From Neoarius graeffei (lineage: Eukaryota > Chordata > Actinopteri > Siluriformes > Ariidae), in NCBI RefSeq assembly GCF_027579695.1, contig NC_083577.1, positions 30,865,198 through 30,929,197 of the forward strand: a stretch of 64,000 bases of DNA, read 5' to 3'. Below the pieces are notes generated by a model that had not been told where the DNA came from, made no database searches, and worked only from the letters and a program-made list of their open reading frames with translations. Positions 49,192 to 61,700 of the stretch are shown one piece after another. The position numbers were made by a program, and so were the translations under genes. Positions within the stretch are counted from its first letter, which is position 1, and every line of letters begins with the position of its first letter.

Positions 49192-50581
49192 ATTTGGTAC
49201 CTCATTTTTGAAAATCAATGTGGTTCAAAAGTAGACGCACCTCCAAATTGGACCCATTGGTGGTGCTAGAGCTCTCGAGGTACAAAATAAAACTTGGTGA
49301 AAAAATTCAGGGCGCTGTCCCCAATCAGTGTGCCAAATTTCAAAATTTTTTACCATACGGTTCTATGGGGTGTCATAGATGCTGTAGCCAGATGAAGATG
49401 AATAAGAAAAAGTAGAAACACAATGGGTGCCTCAGCAGCTTCCCTGCTAAGCCCCGAAATATAGCTGCAAACAGTGATGAGGGTCCCAAGTCCAGATACA
49501 ATCTCATATTCTGTTTGGTGAATTCTCCACCGATTCCAATGGACTGTAATGGACAAACGCTTTTGAAAATGAAAAATCCATTTAATAACTTCCGTGAATC
49601 TTGGACCAAAGATCATTCTTGCCAAATCTGATGAATGTTGGACAATATTTGTGGCTGTCTCGGCTTTCGAACCACCCATTGTATCATTAGACACCTAAAG
49701 CAGTTATCAGCCAAAATGCTTTTTTGCTTACGGTAGCACATCCCAGTGGTCAAGTGATACAAAACTTTTTGTGATTCCTCAGTACGGCATCCCAAGTCAT
49801 AAACCAAGCCTGGTTTTGATGTGTCCTAGCGTTACCGAGTTATGACCTCACTTCCTGTTTGGTGGTTTCAGCCGTTCAACCATTTTTGACTAACTGTAAT
49901 GGATGAACTCTTTTGTTTGTGCCTTGGAATCTCCCAAGATATAACCACATACAAGAATGGCAAACACATCAACGGTTAATTGGCAAAATGGATTTTTACT
50001 CATTGCAGCATGTCCCAGTTTTATAGAATCTCAGGAAGGGGTACTCAGTCTGTATATCAAGTTTGCTGTTGATACTTCAAACAGTTCCTGATATATGACC
50101 TGACATCCCATTTGGGGCTTTGCTGCTGATTTTCATTGGCCGTAATGGACAAATGGTTTATCAGAATGTTTTGTGAGGCTTGGTCTGAAGATGACCTGTA
50201 GCAAATTTAGTGAAAATTGGGCAACACTTGGGTCTGTGAAAGCTTTCAGTTTTTGATATAGTGGAAATTAACATCGTGGGGTGTGTTGAACTCTGCTTGA
50301 GCCAAGGGATCCATCGGTACCTCGTTTAACAAGAGTCATCAGGAGATGTCATATCCCCTTGGCCGCCACATGAAACCACGCTCCAAATTTCCCTCAGTTT
50401 GAATTGGTTGCCATGGAAATACGAAAAAAATAAAAATCACAGAAATCCCAAAATGTCAAAAAGACACAATTCCTGTAGTCACTTAAACATAACTGTCAGG
50501 TTTTGTGAAAAAAATTCCTAACAGTTTTTGAGTTATGCTCCGGAAACTAAAATGTTTACAGACGGACAGAACAATAGCTAT

Positions 50582-50616
<35 letters not shown>

Positions 50617-50873
50617 CATTATATGCTGGGGGATAAAAATCAGGAATATGGTTCAAAAGTTACCTGCATAAACACACCTCCAAATTTGACCCATTGGTGG
50701 CGCTAAAGCACTTGAGGGGCAAACTTGAAACTTGGGGAAAAGAATCAGGGGACTGTCCCTAGTCAGTGAGCCAAGTTTCAAAACTTTTTACCATATGGTT
50801 CTATGGGCTGCTGTAGACACCATAGCCAGAAGAAAAAGATGAAGAAGAAAAGGTAGAAACACGATAGATGCCA
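49192..50873. other. Intergenic unclassified repeat, duplicated block
   Basis: The block at about 49200-49450 (ATACGGTTCTATGGGGTG, AAGTAGAAACACAATGGGTG) recurs diverged at about 50641-50870 and again after the SINE at 51240-51335. A TGGACAAACG...TTGGAC-type motif repeats between. It may be a decayed element; no coding. Confidence 0.4.
50583..50615 (+). repeat. Poly-C tract, 33 nt
   Basis: Uninterrupted C run. Confidence 0.95.
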
Positions 50874-51240
50874 GGGCGGCACGGTGGTTAGCACTGTCGC
50901 CTCACAGCAAGAAGGTCCGGGTTCGAGCCCCGTGGCCGGCGAGGGCCTTTCTGTGTGGAGTTTGCATGTTCTCCCCGTGTGGGTTTCCTCCGGGTGCTCC
51001 GGTTTCCCCCACAGTCCAAAGACATGCAGGTTAGGTTAAATGGTGACTCTAAAATTGACCGTAGGTGTGAATGTGAGTGTGAATGGTTGTCTGTGTCTAT
51101 GTGTCAGCCCTGTGATGACCTGGCGACTTGTCCAGGGTGTACCCCGCCTTTCGCCCATAGTCAGCTGGGATAGGCTCCAGCTTGCCTGCGACCCTGTAGA
51201 ACAGGATAAAGCAGCTGGAGATAATGAGATGAGATGAGAC
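50874..51240 (+). repeat. tRNA-derived SINE, family 1
   Basis: Copy with a shortened head (the GGTGTAGTGG A-box lacks part). Flanked by ATAGATGCC on both sides. Confidence 0.82.
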
Positions 51241-52488
51241 AATAGATGCCCACACAGCTTTTCTGCTTGGCCCCTAAAAAGGTAGAAATGCAATGGGTGC
51301 CAACGAGGCTTCACTGCTTGGCCCCCAATACATAAAAGCATCATTATCATCATCATCTTTGTTGAAGCACTAGACTCTTTAGATTACTAAAGATTTAAAA
51401 TGGTGAATTTAAAGTAAATCAAACAGGATTCCAGTGATATTTCTACTTAATATTTCCGATGATAATATTTCTATTTTCTATTTGATTTAAATCTGCTGCT
51501 ATTTAATATGAGTGAAGATGTTAATCTTCAGTGTATCCATGTCAGGATATCCACAATGAGTAACAAACACAGATTCTCCAAGCAGAAGACGTACCAGGAT
51601 GAATCAAGTCCTGTATTCCTTTAAACATTTTAAGTTTTCAAAGCTGGTGGCTTTACATTTCCATTTCCTTCATAATTAGCCTCATAGCTTCAGTGTAAAC
51701 ATTAATCTTGGCTGATGAACTATATTTATGATAAAGGGAAAATTGTGTTGTGTGTTTTTTTTTTCCTCTGCTTTTTTTTTTTTAAAGATTAACTAAACCT
51801 TTGGTTTGGATCAGACTGAATAATTTTAACACAGTTATTCTAATAAAATAACATTGAAGGTTTGGCTCACTACATTGCGTCACTTCCTACTTAACCACAA
51901 TTTTTAAGCACAATCCTGCCTGAATTGGATTCAGTCTGAAATTAAACAATTTCAAAAGCTGAATTTGCAAAATGTGGGGAAAACCCCCCACAAAAGTTGA
52001 AATACGAGTTAAATTGTGCCTGTGCATGTTACAGAAATTTGCAGACCTATGGAAAAAGTACATTTATGAATGTGCACTGCATCATTTGTCTTTTTATTTT
52101 GTCAGTTCTGCAGTTGTAATGTGCTACCAACAGATGGTGATATTTAATCATTTGTAGAATTTTTTATGCCAAACCTTTCGCCATATTTATGCATCAGCTT
52201 TTTATTTGGGTTATTTATCATATTTTCCTTTGCAAGTGTATCTCTACAATGAATGAAACAGTCTAGTGTGTTTTACTAAACACAATGAGAGAGTTATTGA
52301 ATGTTTACACATATTAAGTGGTGTTACATCCAATTTACACCATGCAAGAAGAAATAAAATGCACACCGTGTATTTGCATGAAAAAAAAATCTATGCCTGA
52401 TTTGATTTGCCAGGATTTAAAAAGTAGCCTGATTATCTACGTCACAATTAAAGATGAAACACATTGTGTTAAATAATGCAAATAATCA
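51241..52488. other. Intergenic, AT-rich, nothing recognised
   Basis: No motif-bearing frame and no clear repeat ends. Confidence 0.5.
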
Positions 52489-52490
52489 TA

Positions 52491-53468
52491 CAACCCCGAT
52501 TCCAAAAAAGTTGGGACAAAGTACAAATTGTAAATAAAAACAGAGTGCAATAATTTACAAATCTCAAAAACTGATATTGTATTCACAATAGAACATAGAC
52601 AACATATCAAATGTCGAAAGTGAGACATTTTGAAATTTCATGACAGCAACACATCTCAAAAAAGTTGGGACAGGGGCAATAAGAGGCTGGAAAAGTTAAA
52701 GGTACAAAAAAGGAACAGCTAGAGGACCAAATTGCAACTCATTAGGTCAATTGGCAATAGGTCATTAACATGACTGGGTATAAAAAGAGCATCTTGGAGT
52801 GGCAGCGGCTCTCAGAAGTAAAGATGGGAAGAGGATCACCAATCCCCCCAATTCTGCGCCGACAAATAGTGGAGCAATATCAGAAAAGAGTTCGACAGCG
52901 TAAAATTGCAAAGAGTTTGAACATATCATCATCTACAGTGCATAATATCATCAAAAGATTCAGAGAATCTGAAAGAATCTCTGTGCGTAAGGGTCAAGGC
53001 CGGAAAACCATACTGGGTGCCCGTGATCTTCAGGCCCTTAGACGGCACTGCATCACATACAGGCATGCTTCTGTATTGGAAATCACAAAATGGGCTCAGG
53101 AATATTTCCAGAGAACATTATCTGTGAACACAATTCACCGTGCCATCCGCCGTTGCCAGCTAAAACTCTATAGTTCAATAAAGAAGCCGTATCTAAATAT
53201 GATCCAGAAGCGCAGAAAAAGAGAAAAGGGGATGTCTCACAGTGGTAAACATGGCCTTGTCCCAACTTTTTTGAGATGTGTTGTTGTCATGAAATTTAAA
53301 ATCACCTAATTTTTCTCTTTAAATGATACATTTTCTCAGTTTAAACATTTGATATGTCATCTATGTTCTATTCTGAATAAAATATGAAATTTTGAAACTT
53401 CCACATCATTGCATTCCGTTTTTATTTACAATTTGTACTTTGTCCCAACTTTTTTGGATTCGTGGTTG
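52491..53468 (+). mobile_element. Tc1/mariner-like element (family D), internally deleted
   Basis: Ends CAACCCCGATTCCAAAAAAG and CTTTTTTGGATTCGTGGTTG; TA at 52489-52490 and 53469-53470. 978 bp, shorter than the 1558-bp copy at 54676. Confidence 0.88.
52824..53309 (+). pseudogene. Tc1-like transposase, N-terminal DNA-binding part only
   Basis: From MGRGSPIPPILRRQIVEQYQ the frame is open through two helix-turn-helix regions (KIAKSLNISSSTVHNIIKRF, VNTIHRAIRRC) to about 53220, then runs directly into the 3' end of the element. The whole catalytic domain is deleted. It could still encode a DNA-binding protein able to recognise family D ends. Confidence 0.75.
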
Positions 53469-53470
53469 TA

Positions 53471-54673
53471 CTAGTTCTTCTCAATACTGATTAGACGATT
53501 TGAAGATCTACAGCCTATGTTTAAAATGTGTATGAACCTTTGGGCTCATCGTCGGTCCACTTGAGTTCGAGTAGGGAGTCATCTCCTTCCTCCTCTTCTT
53601 CTCCTTCCTCGTTAAGCTTGAGAAGCTTGACATTGTTGAGCTTGAACATGACTCTGGAGTCTAGAACAGAGGAGTCTTCTACAACACGGACACAGGAGGG
53701 ACAGTTCTTCATGAGCGGAGACTAACTTCTCCTTCCGTCATTGTTTTCGCTCCTCAGCGTACTTCCATATTGAGACATCAAATGTCATCGCCGCTACAAA
53801 GGAACTGAGGGAAGTTGAGGAATCACCGTTTGCATGAGATCGGGAAAGGGTGCAACTTCCTACTCCCAGTCAAGGCCTGGGATCCCATTTATCCGTGGCA
53901 CAAAGATCTGCGACGACAGCGGTGTCCCAGGTTGCATCCATTGTGGTGGGGCCTAGGGAGAGAGGTACACCCTATGGTGGTCCTCCAGGAGATAAGAGAG
54001 TTAGGAATGCACTGCCACCACATGATTTATATGCCGCCATCCAATGGCCACCTGCCACTTGGTCTCCCAAGGGAGTCCACCTTGAACCATCTCTCCGAAG
54101 AGAGACCTGATTCTCAGTGAGGAGGCATGAGTGGGCATTTCCATGTGGCGCTAAGAATCGTTCCACCATTGTGACTGGGGAACTTTGACCTGTGGGCTAA
54201 CAATTCTCTAAAAGCTGATTTAAGTCAGATGTTTTGATTAATGAGGTTGTAATTGTGGAAGGTAGAGATGCCCATGCCTATAAAAAAAAATCTGGTTACT
54301 GACAGGGTCTGTCCCACACACATTTTTTGTACATTCAAGAAAAAGAAAAAGAACCACCACCACCCAAGGCTACCAGCAAATGACCTTCATAAATCTTCAG
54401 CTCCTCAAGTTTGGGGATAAATACTACATAAGTGCTAACTGGGGCTTGGAGCATTAGGATTGATTTGCTGCTGGCTCAGGGCCTGGATAGCTTTCAATCA
54501 TTGAGGAAACAACAAATACAGAAGAATGTCAGAATAGCGGCCTATAATAAGATAATAACTCAAAATACAAAAGAGAAAACTTTGTTTCTGAATTGTCATA
54601 ATTATACAGTTAAGTCCTATCTATGTGCATTTACAAATAATATTAATCTCTGACAGCCTAGTATAGTCTAAAC
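53471..54673. other. Intergenic with unidentified ORFs
   Basis: A - strand frame at 53712-53521 begins MKNCPSCVRVVEDSSVLDSR and has an acidic EEGEEEEEGDD run; on the + strand 53850-54110 is open. I recognise neither. The region could hold a decayed retrocopy or host pseudogene, but this is not supported. Confidence 0.3.
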
Positions 54674-54675
54674 TA

Positions 54676-56233
54676 CAACCCCAATTCCAATAAAGTTGGG
54701 ACACCGTGTAAAACAAATAAAAGCAGAATGTGAAGATTTGCAAATCATGGAAACCCTATATTTCATTGAAAATAGTACAAAGACAACATATCAAATGTTG
54801 AAACTTAGAAATTTTATTGTTTTTTTATATTCTTTATGCTCATTTTGAATTTGATGTCAGCAACACATTTCAAAAAAGCTGAGACAGAAACATGTTTACC
54901 ACTGTATTGCATCACCTTTACTTGTAACAACATTCTGTAAACATTTGGGAACTGAGGAGACTAATTGCTGTAGTTCTGAAAGAGGAATGTTGTCCCATTC
55001 TTGTCTGATATACAATTTCAGTTGCTCAACAGCTAAGGGTCTCCTTTGTCGTATTTTGCACTTCATAATGCGCCAAATGTTTTAAATGGGAGACAGGTCT
55101 GGACTGCAGGCAGGCCAGTTTAGCGCCCGGACTCTTTTACTACAGAGCCATGTAGTTTTAATACGTGTACAAAGCGGTTTGGCATTGTCTCGGTGAAAGA
55201 CGGAAGGCCTTCCCTGAAAAAGATTTTGACTGGATGGCAGCATATTACTCTGAAACGTGTACATATCATTCAGCATTAATGATGCCTTCCCAGATGTACA
55301 AGCTACCCATGTCATGTGCACTAATGCCCCCTCATACCATCACAGATGCTGGCTTTTGAACTGTGCACTAATAACAAGCCGGATGGTCCCTCTCCTCTTT
55401 AGCCTGGAGGACATGGTCTCCATGATTTCTAAAAAGAATTTCTAATTTTGATTCATCAGACCTCAGGACAATTTTCCACTTCACCTCAGTCCATTGTAAA
55501 AGAGCTCAGGCCCAGAGAAGGTGGCGGTGTTTCTGGATATTGTTTATATCTGGTTTTAACTTGCACGTGTGGATGCAGTAATAAACCGTTTTCACAGACA
55601 ATGGTTTTCTGAAGTGTTCCTGAGCCCATATAGTGATTTCCACTACAGCCACTTGTCTGATTTTAATACAGTGTCTCCTGAGGGCCTGAAGATCACAGTG
55701 TCAGTTTTCAGCCTTGTCTCTTGCACACAGAGATTTCTCCAGATTCTCTGAATCTTTTAATTATATTATGTACCATAGATGATGTGATCCCCAAATTCTT
55801 TGCAGTTTTACATTGAGGAATGTTATTCTTAAATTGTTGCACTGTTTGCCCACACAGTCTTTCACAGAGTGGTGAACCGCTCCCCATCTTTACTTCTGAG
55901 AGACTCTGCCTCTCTGGGATGTTCTTTTTATATCCAATCATGTTATTGCCCTGTTGCCAATTAACCAGATTAGTGGGGTTTTTTTTTAGCATTACACAAC
56001 TTTTTCAGTCTTTTGTTGCCCCTGTCCCAACTTTTCTGAAACATGTTGCTGACATCAAATTCAAAATGAGCATTTTTTTTCAAAAAACAATAATTTCTCA
56101 GTTTCAACATTTGATATGTTGTCTTTGTACTATTTTCAATGAAATATAGGGTTTCTATGATTTGCAGAGCTTCACATTCTATTTTTTATTTATTGCTTTA
56201 CACAGTGTCCCAATTTTTTTGGAATTGGGGTTG
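54676..56233 (-). mobile_element. Tc1/mariner-like element (family D), full length
   Basis: Ends CAACCCCAATTCCAATAAAG and TTTTTTTGGAATTGGGGTTG; TA at 54674-54675 and 56234-56235. Confidence 0.88.
55082..55935 (-). pseudogene. Tc1-like transposase, family D, full length but decayed
   Basis: N-terminal part MGSGSPLCERLCGQTVQQFK with KTAKNLGITSSMVHNIIKRF, and C-terminal part with LFQGRPSVFHRDNAKP (second catalytic D) and WPACSPDLSPI. Several frame breaks lie between. It provides the catalytic part missing from 52824-53309. Confidence 0.8.
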
Positions 56234-56295
56234 TACATTACTAACCTTTAAAGCCTGGTTTAAGAATGAGCTCTAAAGCAAGAAATTGTAAATAT

Positions 56296-56667
56296 CTCAT
56301 CTCATTATCTCTAGCCGCTTTATCCTTCTACAGGGTCGCAGGCAAGCTGGAGCCTATCCCAGCTGACTACGGGCGAAAGGCGGGGTACACCCTGGACAAG
56401 TCGCCAGGTCATCACAGGGCTGACACATAGACACAGACAACCATTTACACTCACATTCACACCTACGGTCAATTTAGAGTCACCAGTTAACCTAACCTGC
56501 ATGTCTTTGGACTGTGGGGGAAACCGGAGCACCCGGAGGAAACCCACGCGGACATGGGGAGAACATGCAAACTCCACACAGAAAGGCCCTCGCCGGCCAC
56601 GGGGCTCGAACCCGGACCTTCTTGCTGTGAGGCGACAGCGCTAACCACTACACCACCGTGCCGCCCA
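56296..56667 (-). repeat. tRNA-derived SINE, family 1
   Basis: Complete inverted copy; TTGTAAATAT occurs on both sides. Confidence 0.85.
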
Positions 56668-56835
56668 GTTGTAAATATAATTTGTGTAATATATAACACG
56701 CTCATAAGTGTTCATGTGGATTAGAATGACAACTATTCCTATTCCTGAAGACTGAAAAGCTTAATTAGTGGACACATAGGTGACTGATGATGATTTATCT
56801 TGTGGGTACCAGGTCGCAGATAGTACATACATGCA

Positions 56836-56838
<3 letters not shown>

Positions 56839-56871
<33 letters not shown>
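56839..56871 (+). repeat. TC microsatellite
   Basis: About 16 TC units. Confidence 0.9.
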
Positions 56872-56877
<6 letters not shown>

Positions 56878-57486
56878 TGTCTCTTTGGATCACACAGCTA
56901 CAGTTTAAAATTGAAACAACAGGGCCGATTAAAAAAATATCACCCTATGTTGTCAATACAAGACAGGTATACTACAGGTATTATGCTTCAGTGCATGATT
57001 ACAATCAACCACAAATTATTATTAGTATACTTCAGGAGGGGCCGTTACACAGTCCTGAAGTCCCTCACTTCCTATAGAATGCAAAAGGCAGAAAAAGTAG
57101 CTTTAGATTATGTTGCCTTTGCAGATACTGCTTTAGACAAACCAATGTTCTGCAGGAAGTTGTTGGTGAGACTGTGGTTCAGCAAATGAAAAGCAAAACA
57201 TCACTTTTGCAGTGTCAAGAAGTTGCTGATCGCAGCTAATTATGGGGTTTACCACAGAAGTCTGTAATGCTGCAAAGGAAAATACTTAACAGATGGCTAT
57301 GTAGTGTTTACATGGTTGAAAATTATAAACGAGCTTGAATTCGGCATATTGGAGATGAAATCCAGGCTTATTTGAAATAGTCTCACTTAAGTTACAAAGG
57401 CAGGTCAATCCACACTCGCATTCCACTATCAAATTCCATGATACCTAAATATGACTTTGACTAATTTTTAAAATCCTTTTATAGGC
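56872..57486. other. Intergenic, nothing recognised
   Basis: Two overlapping open frames near 56911-57189 carry no motif I know. Confidence 0.4.
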
Positions 57487-57795
57487 AAGAAGCAAGAAGG
57501 TTCCAGGTTTGAAGGTCATGGCCAACGGGGACCTTTCTGTGTGGAGTTTGCATGGAGTTTCCTCCAGGTGCTCTGGTTTCCCCCATAGTTCAAAGGCATG
57601 CAGGTTAGATAAAATACCCAGCCATTGGGGTTTCACAAGCCAGTGCATACTTAGTGCCAGTCCCAAGCCCGGACAGATTGGGGAGGGTTGCATCAGGAAG
57701 GGCATTTGGTGTAAAACCTACAGCATATCAAATCAAATATGCAGAACAGTTCCACTGTGGTGACCCCTAACAGGAGCAGCCAAAAGAAGAAGAAG
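57487..57795 (+). repeat. SINE, family 3, with AGAAGAAGAAG tail
   Basis: Ends GACCCCTAACAGGAGCAGCC then AAAAGAAGAAGAAG, a well-known fish SINE tail. The 5' part shares the GGAGTTTGCATG and AAGGCATGCAGGTTAG stretches with family 1. Confidence 0.6.
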
Positions 57796-57807
57796 ATCCT
57801 TGTTTTT

Positions 57808-58139
57808 GGACAGCACAGTGGTGCAGTGGTTAGCACTGTCACCTCACAGCAAGAAGGTTATGGTTTGGAACGTCACAGCTGACCATATGGAGTTTGCATG
57901 TTCTCCCATTGTGTGGGTTTCCTTCCACAGTCCAAAACCATATAGATTAGGTCAAATGGCTCCTTTAAATTGCTCATAGGTGTGAGTGTGAATGGTTTCA
58001 TCTCTGTGTTAGCCCTGTGTTAGATTGGCAACCTGTCCAGGGTGTACCCCAGCTCTCACCCAAAGTCAGCTGGGATTGGCTCTCGCTTCTCTGTGACCCT
58101 GATGGATAAGTGGTATAGCTAATGGATAGATGGATGGAT
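57808..58139 (+). repeat. tRNA-derived SINE, family 1, old copy
   Basis: Diverged head CAGCACAGTGGTGCAGTGGT and tail of GATGGATA repeats. ATCCTTGTT occurs on both sides. Confidence 0.7.
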
Positions 58140-58450
58140 ATCCTTGTTACGATGTTAAAGCATGTTGGGGGAAGTTGTTGGACATTGTTTTAGTCCCATG
58201 GACCCATGACATCACACAAGCTTGTCTGGTGGAATTGATCATGTCAAGTCTCAACATAAGCCTGACATGGAGCAAATCTATGCAAAAGCTAAATGTTGTT
58301 ATAGTAACCGAACATGGCTTCTTTCAATGAAATGGTGGATGGTACAATTAAAAAAAAAATGAACACAAATTGCAACAATCATTAGCTATTTTACTCAAGC
58401 TGTTTGTTGGCTGCATGATCTTACTGCACATTTGGAGAAACGTGAATTAA

Positions 58451-58799
58451 TCCATTCCATTATCTGTAACCGCTTATCCTGTGCAGGGTTGCAGGCAAGC
58501 TGGAGCCTATCCCAGCTGACTATGGGCGAGAGGCGGGGTACACCCTGGACAAGTCTCCAGATCATCGCAGGGCTGACACATAGAGACAATCATTCACACT
58601 CACATTCACACCTACGGTCAATTTAGAGCCACCAATTAACCTAACCTGCATGTCTTTGGACTGTGGGAGAAACCAGAGGAAACCCACACGGACAACATGC
58701 AAACTCCACACAGAAAGGCCCCCGTCAGCCACTGGGCTCAAACCCAGGACCTTCTTGCTGTGAGGCGACAGTGCTAACCACTACACCACCGTGCCACCC
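58451..58799 (-). repeat. tRNA-derived SINE, family 1
   Basis: Diverged inverted copy with several deletions. Confidence 0.8.
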
Positions 58800-59327
58800 A
58801 CATGAATGAATCATCTAACTTGACTCACTGAAAATAGTTTAATCTCTGAATTTAAGTGTAATCTCTTCTCAGACCCTGAGATTTCTCTGAGGCAGGCAAC
58901 AGGAAGTAGGAAGTATTTATTGCAGTCAGGCCACAAACTTAAAATGTATAATGAATGCTATGCCCTGTGATCAGCTTGCTAAATTGTGTGGGCCACCTAC
59001 TGTATATAACGTCAGATGGTTTTGTCTTTTCCTCTTCTGATTTATTATTTTTATCTGAAAGCTAGAACTTGTTGATTATTTAGACCCTGTTGTCCTGCCA
59101 CATTAGAATCTCTGCTCCTGATATGCAACACTGTCTTTTTTTTTTTTTTTAAGAGTTTGTTATATCAAACTAATAGGGATTCTCACAGAATCATTACAAA
59201 CGCTCTTGCATTTAATTTAATAATGAAATTATGGCATGGGTGCCTAATGGTGTATTTGAAGGCTTGCCTGCTAGTATTGAATCAAAAGCTTGTTACGCAT
59301 TTCATTATTGTCTTATCAGAATACAGT
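58800..59327. other. Intergenic, nothing recognised
   Basis: AT-rich with a T run at 59137-59150; no motif-bearing frame. Confidence 0.5.
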
Positions 59328-59690
59328 CCTGTGCAAAAGTCTTAGGCACGTAAAGAAATGCTGTTGAACAAAAATGGCTTAAAAATAATGAAATGAAATG
59401 TTTCAACATTAAAAAAAAAATACTATAAACAGTAAGCAGTAAGCCATAATAAATGAAACCAAGTCAATATTTGGTGTGAGATGACCCTTTGCTTTAAAAA
59501 AAAGTAGTCTGAGGTCCAGTGAGTGCAGTTTTATAAGGAAATGAGCTGTAGGTTTTACTGAGCATCTTACAGAACCAGCCACAGTTCTTCTGGACACTTT
59601 GTCACATTCGCTTCTTAATTTTGCACCAAAATTGATTGGTTTTTTTTTTTAATCTGAAAAGTGCTCTCTTTTGTAATATGATGCTCAGAT
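59328..59690 (+). mobile_element. Left end of a Tc1-like element (GTGCAAAAGTCTTAGGCAC family)
   Basis: Matches 3147-3520 along its length. The rest of the element is replaced by the inverted-repeat structure to its right. Confidence 0.6.
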
Positions 59691-59821
59691 GCAAACTTTT
59701 TTCCCCTGTAACATTTAATTTTCTGCTGGAAAATGAACGAACATTTGGACTCTAAAATGTTTTTGTACTGAATCGATAATGCAGAAGTCATAAAATAGAA
59801 ATCTATTACAAACTTTGTATG

Positions 59822-60085
59822 AGGGCAGCACAGTGGTGTAGTGGTTAGCATTGTTGCCTCACAGCAAGAAGGTTCTGGGTTCGAGCCCAGCGGTTGACGG
59901 GGCCTTTCTGTGTGGAGTTTGCATGTTCTCCCCGTGTCCGCATGGGTTTCCTCCAGGTGCTCCAGTTTCTCCCACAGTCCAAAGACATGCAGGTTAGGTT
60001 AACTGGTGACTCTAAATTGACTGTAGGTGTGAGTGTGAATGGTTGTCTCTGTGTGTCAGCCCTGCGATAACCTGGCAACTTGTCC
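59822..60085 (+). repeat. tRNA-derived SINE, family 1, 3'-truncated
   Basis: Head and body present; the copy stops at CTTGTCCAG where the loop begins. Confidence 0.8.
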
Positions 60086-60300
60086 AGCACTTAGGTGAGT
60101 CAGTGTTCCAGTTCATCCCAAAGATGTTCAGGTCAGGGCTCTGTGCAGGACACTCAAAATCTTCTACACCAAACTTGGAAAACCATATGTTCATGGAGCT
60201 TGCTTTGTACACAGGGGCATTGTCGTGCTGGAACAGGTTTGGACTTGACCCCTTAGTTCCAGCAAAGTAAACTGGCAACGGTTTGGGGAAGGAACACATT
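60086..60300 (-). pseudogene. Tc1-like transposase fragment in the inverted-repeat loop
   Basis: The - strand reads LFQHDNAPVYKASSMNIWFS (second catalytic D) and ECPAQSPDLN. This differs from families A to G in the window, so it marks another Tc1 lineage. Confidence 0.65.
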
Positions 60301-60310
60301 TAGATGGTTC

Positions 60311-60677
60311 CATCCATTATCTGTAACCGCTTATCCTGTACAGGGTCGCAGGCAAGCTGGAGCCTATCCCAGCTGACTACGGGCAAAAGGCGGGGTACAC
60401 CCTGGACAAGTCACCAGGTCATCACAGGGCTGACACATAGAGACAACCAACCGTTCACACTCACATTCACACCTACGGTCAATTTAGAGCCACCAATTAG
60501 CCTAACCTGCATGTCTTTGGACTGTGGGGGAAACCGGAGCACCCGGAGGAAACCCATGCGGACACAGGGAGAACATGTAAACTCCACACAGAAAGGCCCC
60601 ATCGACCGCTGGGCTCGAACCCAGAACCTTCTTGCTGTGAGGCAACAATGCTAACCACTACACCACTGTGCTGCCCT
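60311..60677 (-). repeat. tRNA-derived SINE, family 1
   Basis: Complete inverted copy forming the right arm. Confidence 0.85.
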
Positions 60678-60843
60678 CATACAAACTTTGTAATAGATTT
60701 CTATTTTATGACTTCTGCATTATCGATTCAGTACAAAAACATTTTAGAGTCCAAATGCTCATTCATGTTCCAGCACAAAATTAAATGTGACAGGGAAAAA
60801 AGTTTGTATCTGAGCATCATATTACAAAAGAGAGCACTTTTCA

Positions 60844-61400
60844 AGTGCGGACGGCTGCTTGCTTGCGCTGGATTACCTCCCCCCGATTCCCCCCCTCAAG
60901 TCCCGTGTTTAAAGTGTACTTGTGTTGTGTGTGCTTATGCAAAGGTTTTTTTAAATGTTCCCACACTGTACTCCTGACAGGAGCATAGTGTGTGTGTGGG
61001 GGGGGGTTTCTTTTTTTCCTTATCTCTCCTCATGTTGTGTTTCCTTTTTATCTTTATCCCTGTCTTCCTGTCCTGTCTACCCTATGTCAATTGTATGTTG
61101 TATATGTACGGACAGGTTGACGGCTAATTTCGCTGGTACATGTGACTAGTGACAATAAAGGGCATCATCATCATCATCATCATCATCAAACCCACACAGA
61201 CACGGGGAGAACATGCAAACTCCACACAGTAAGGCCCCCACCGGCCACTGGGCTCGAACCCAAGACCTTCTTGATTTAGATGGTTCCTTACTTTGTAAAG
61301 TACACTAAATGGCCAAAGGTTTGGTGAGAGTTAAATTCTCTGAATTGCTGCATTTATGGTACACAATTACATGTATGAGGCATTTTATTTTTCTTTGTAT
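60844..61400. other. Intergenic with short repeats
   Basis: A G run at 60999-61007, an ATC repeat at about 61165-61188 and an 85-bp SINE fragment at 61190-61274. Confidence 0.5.
61190..61274 (-). repeat. SINE family 1 fragment
   Basis: Matches the head-proximal body (AACATGCAAACTCCACACAG to GACCTTCTTG) only. Confidence 0.7.
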
Positions 61401-61700
61401 TTATTTCCCTTATATACAAATCCTCCCATTACAAAAAGTAAACAACTGAATCTGAACTAGCGCCTGAGGTGACCACTGTTAAGGCACAACATGATTTCTT
61501 GAAACTGAATGAATTTGAATTATTACTTGTGAATATGAATTATTCCTTACACTGTTGTTATAAACAGTATAAAAACATCAGCACCTCTTTTTCACTGTCA
61601 TTTTAAATTTGGATGCCTTTGCTGGATAAAGATTCTTGATGACTTATAAATGTATAAGGTCCTTTGCTAGAAAAAGTGCTAAAAGTACCCAAATATACGA
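61384..61700 (-). terminator. 3' UTR and poly(A) signal of the PARP gene
   Basis: On the - strand AATAAA occurs at 61384-61389 and again about 15 nt upstream, some 310 nt past the stop codon. Confidence 0.5.

Larger units (their letters stand above)
59650..60843. repeat. Large inverted repeat built on two SINE copies
   Basis: Left arm about 59650-60085, right arm about 60305-60843, in opposite directions; arms share the SINE and about 150 bp of its outer flank (CTAAAATGTTTTTGTACTGA, inverted at about 60737). The loop, 60086-60304, holds a Tc1 transposase piece. Confidence 0.8.
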
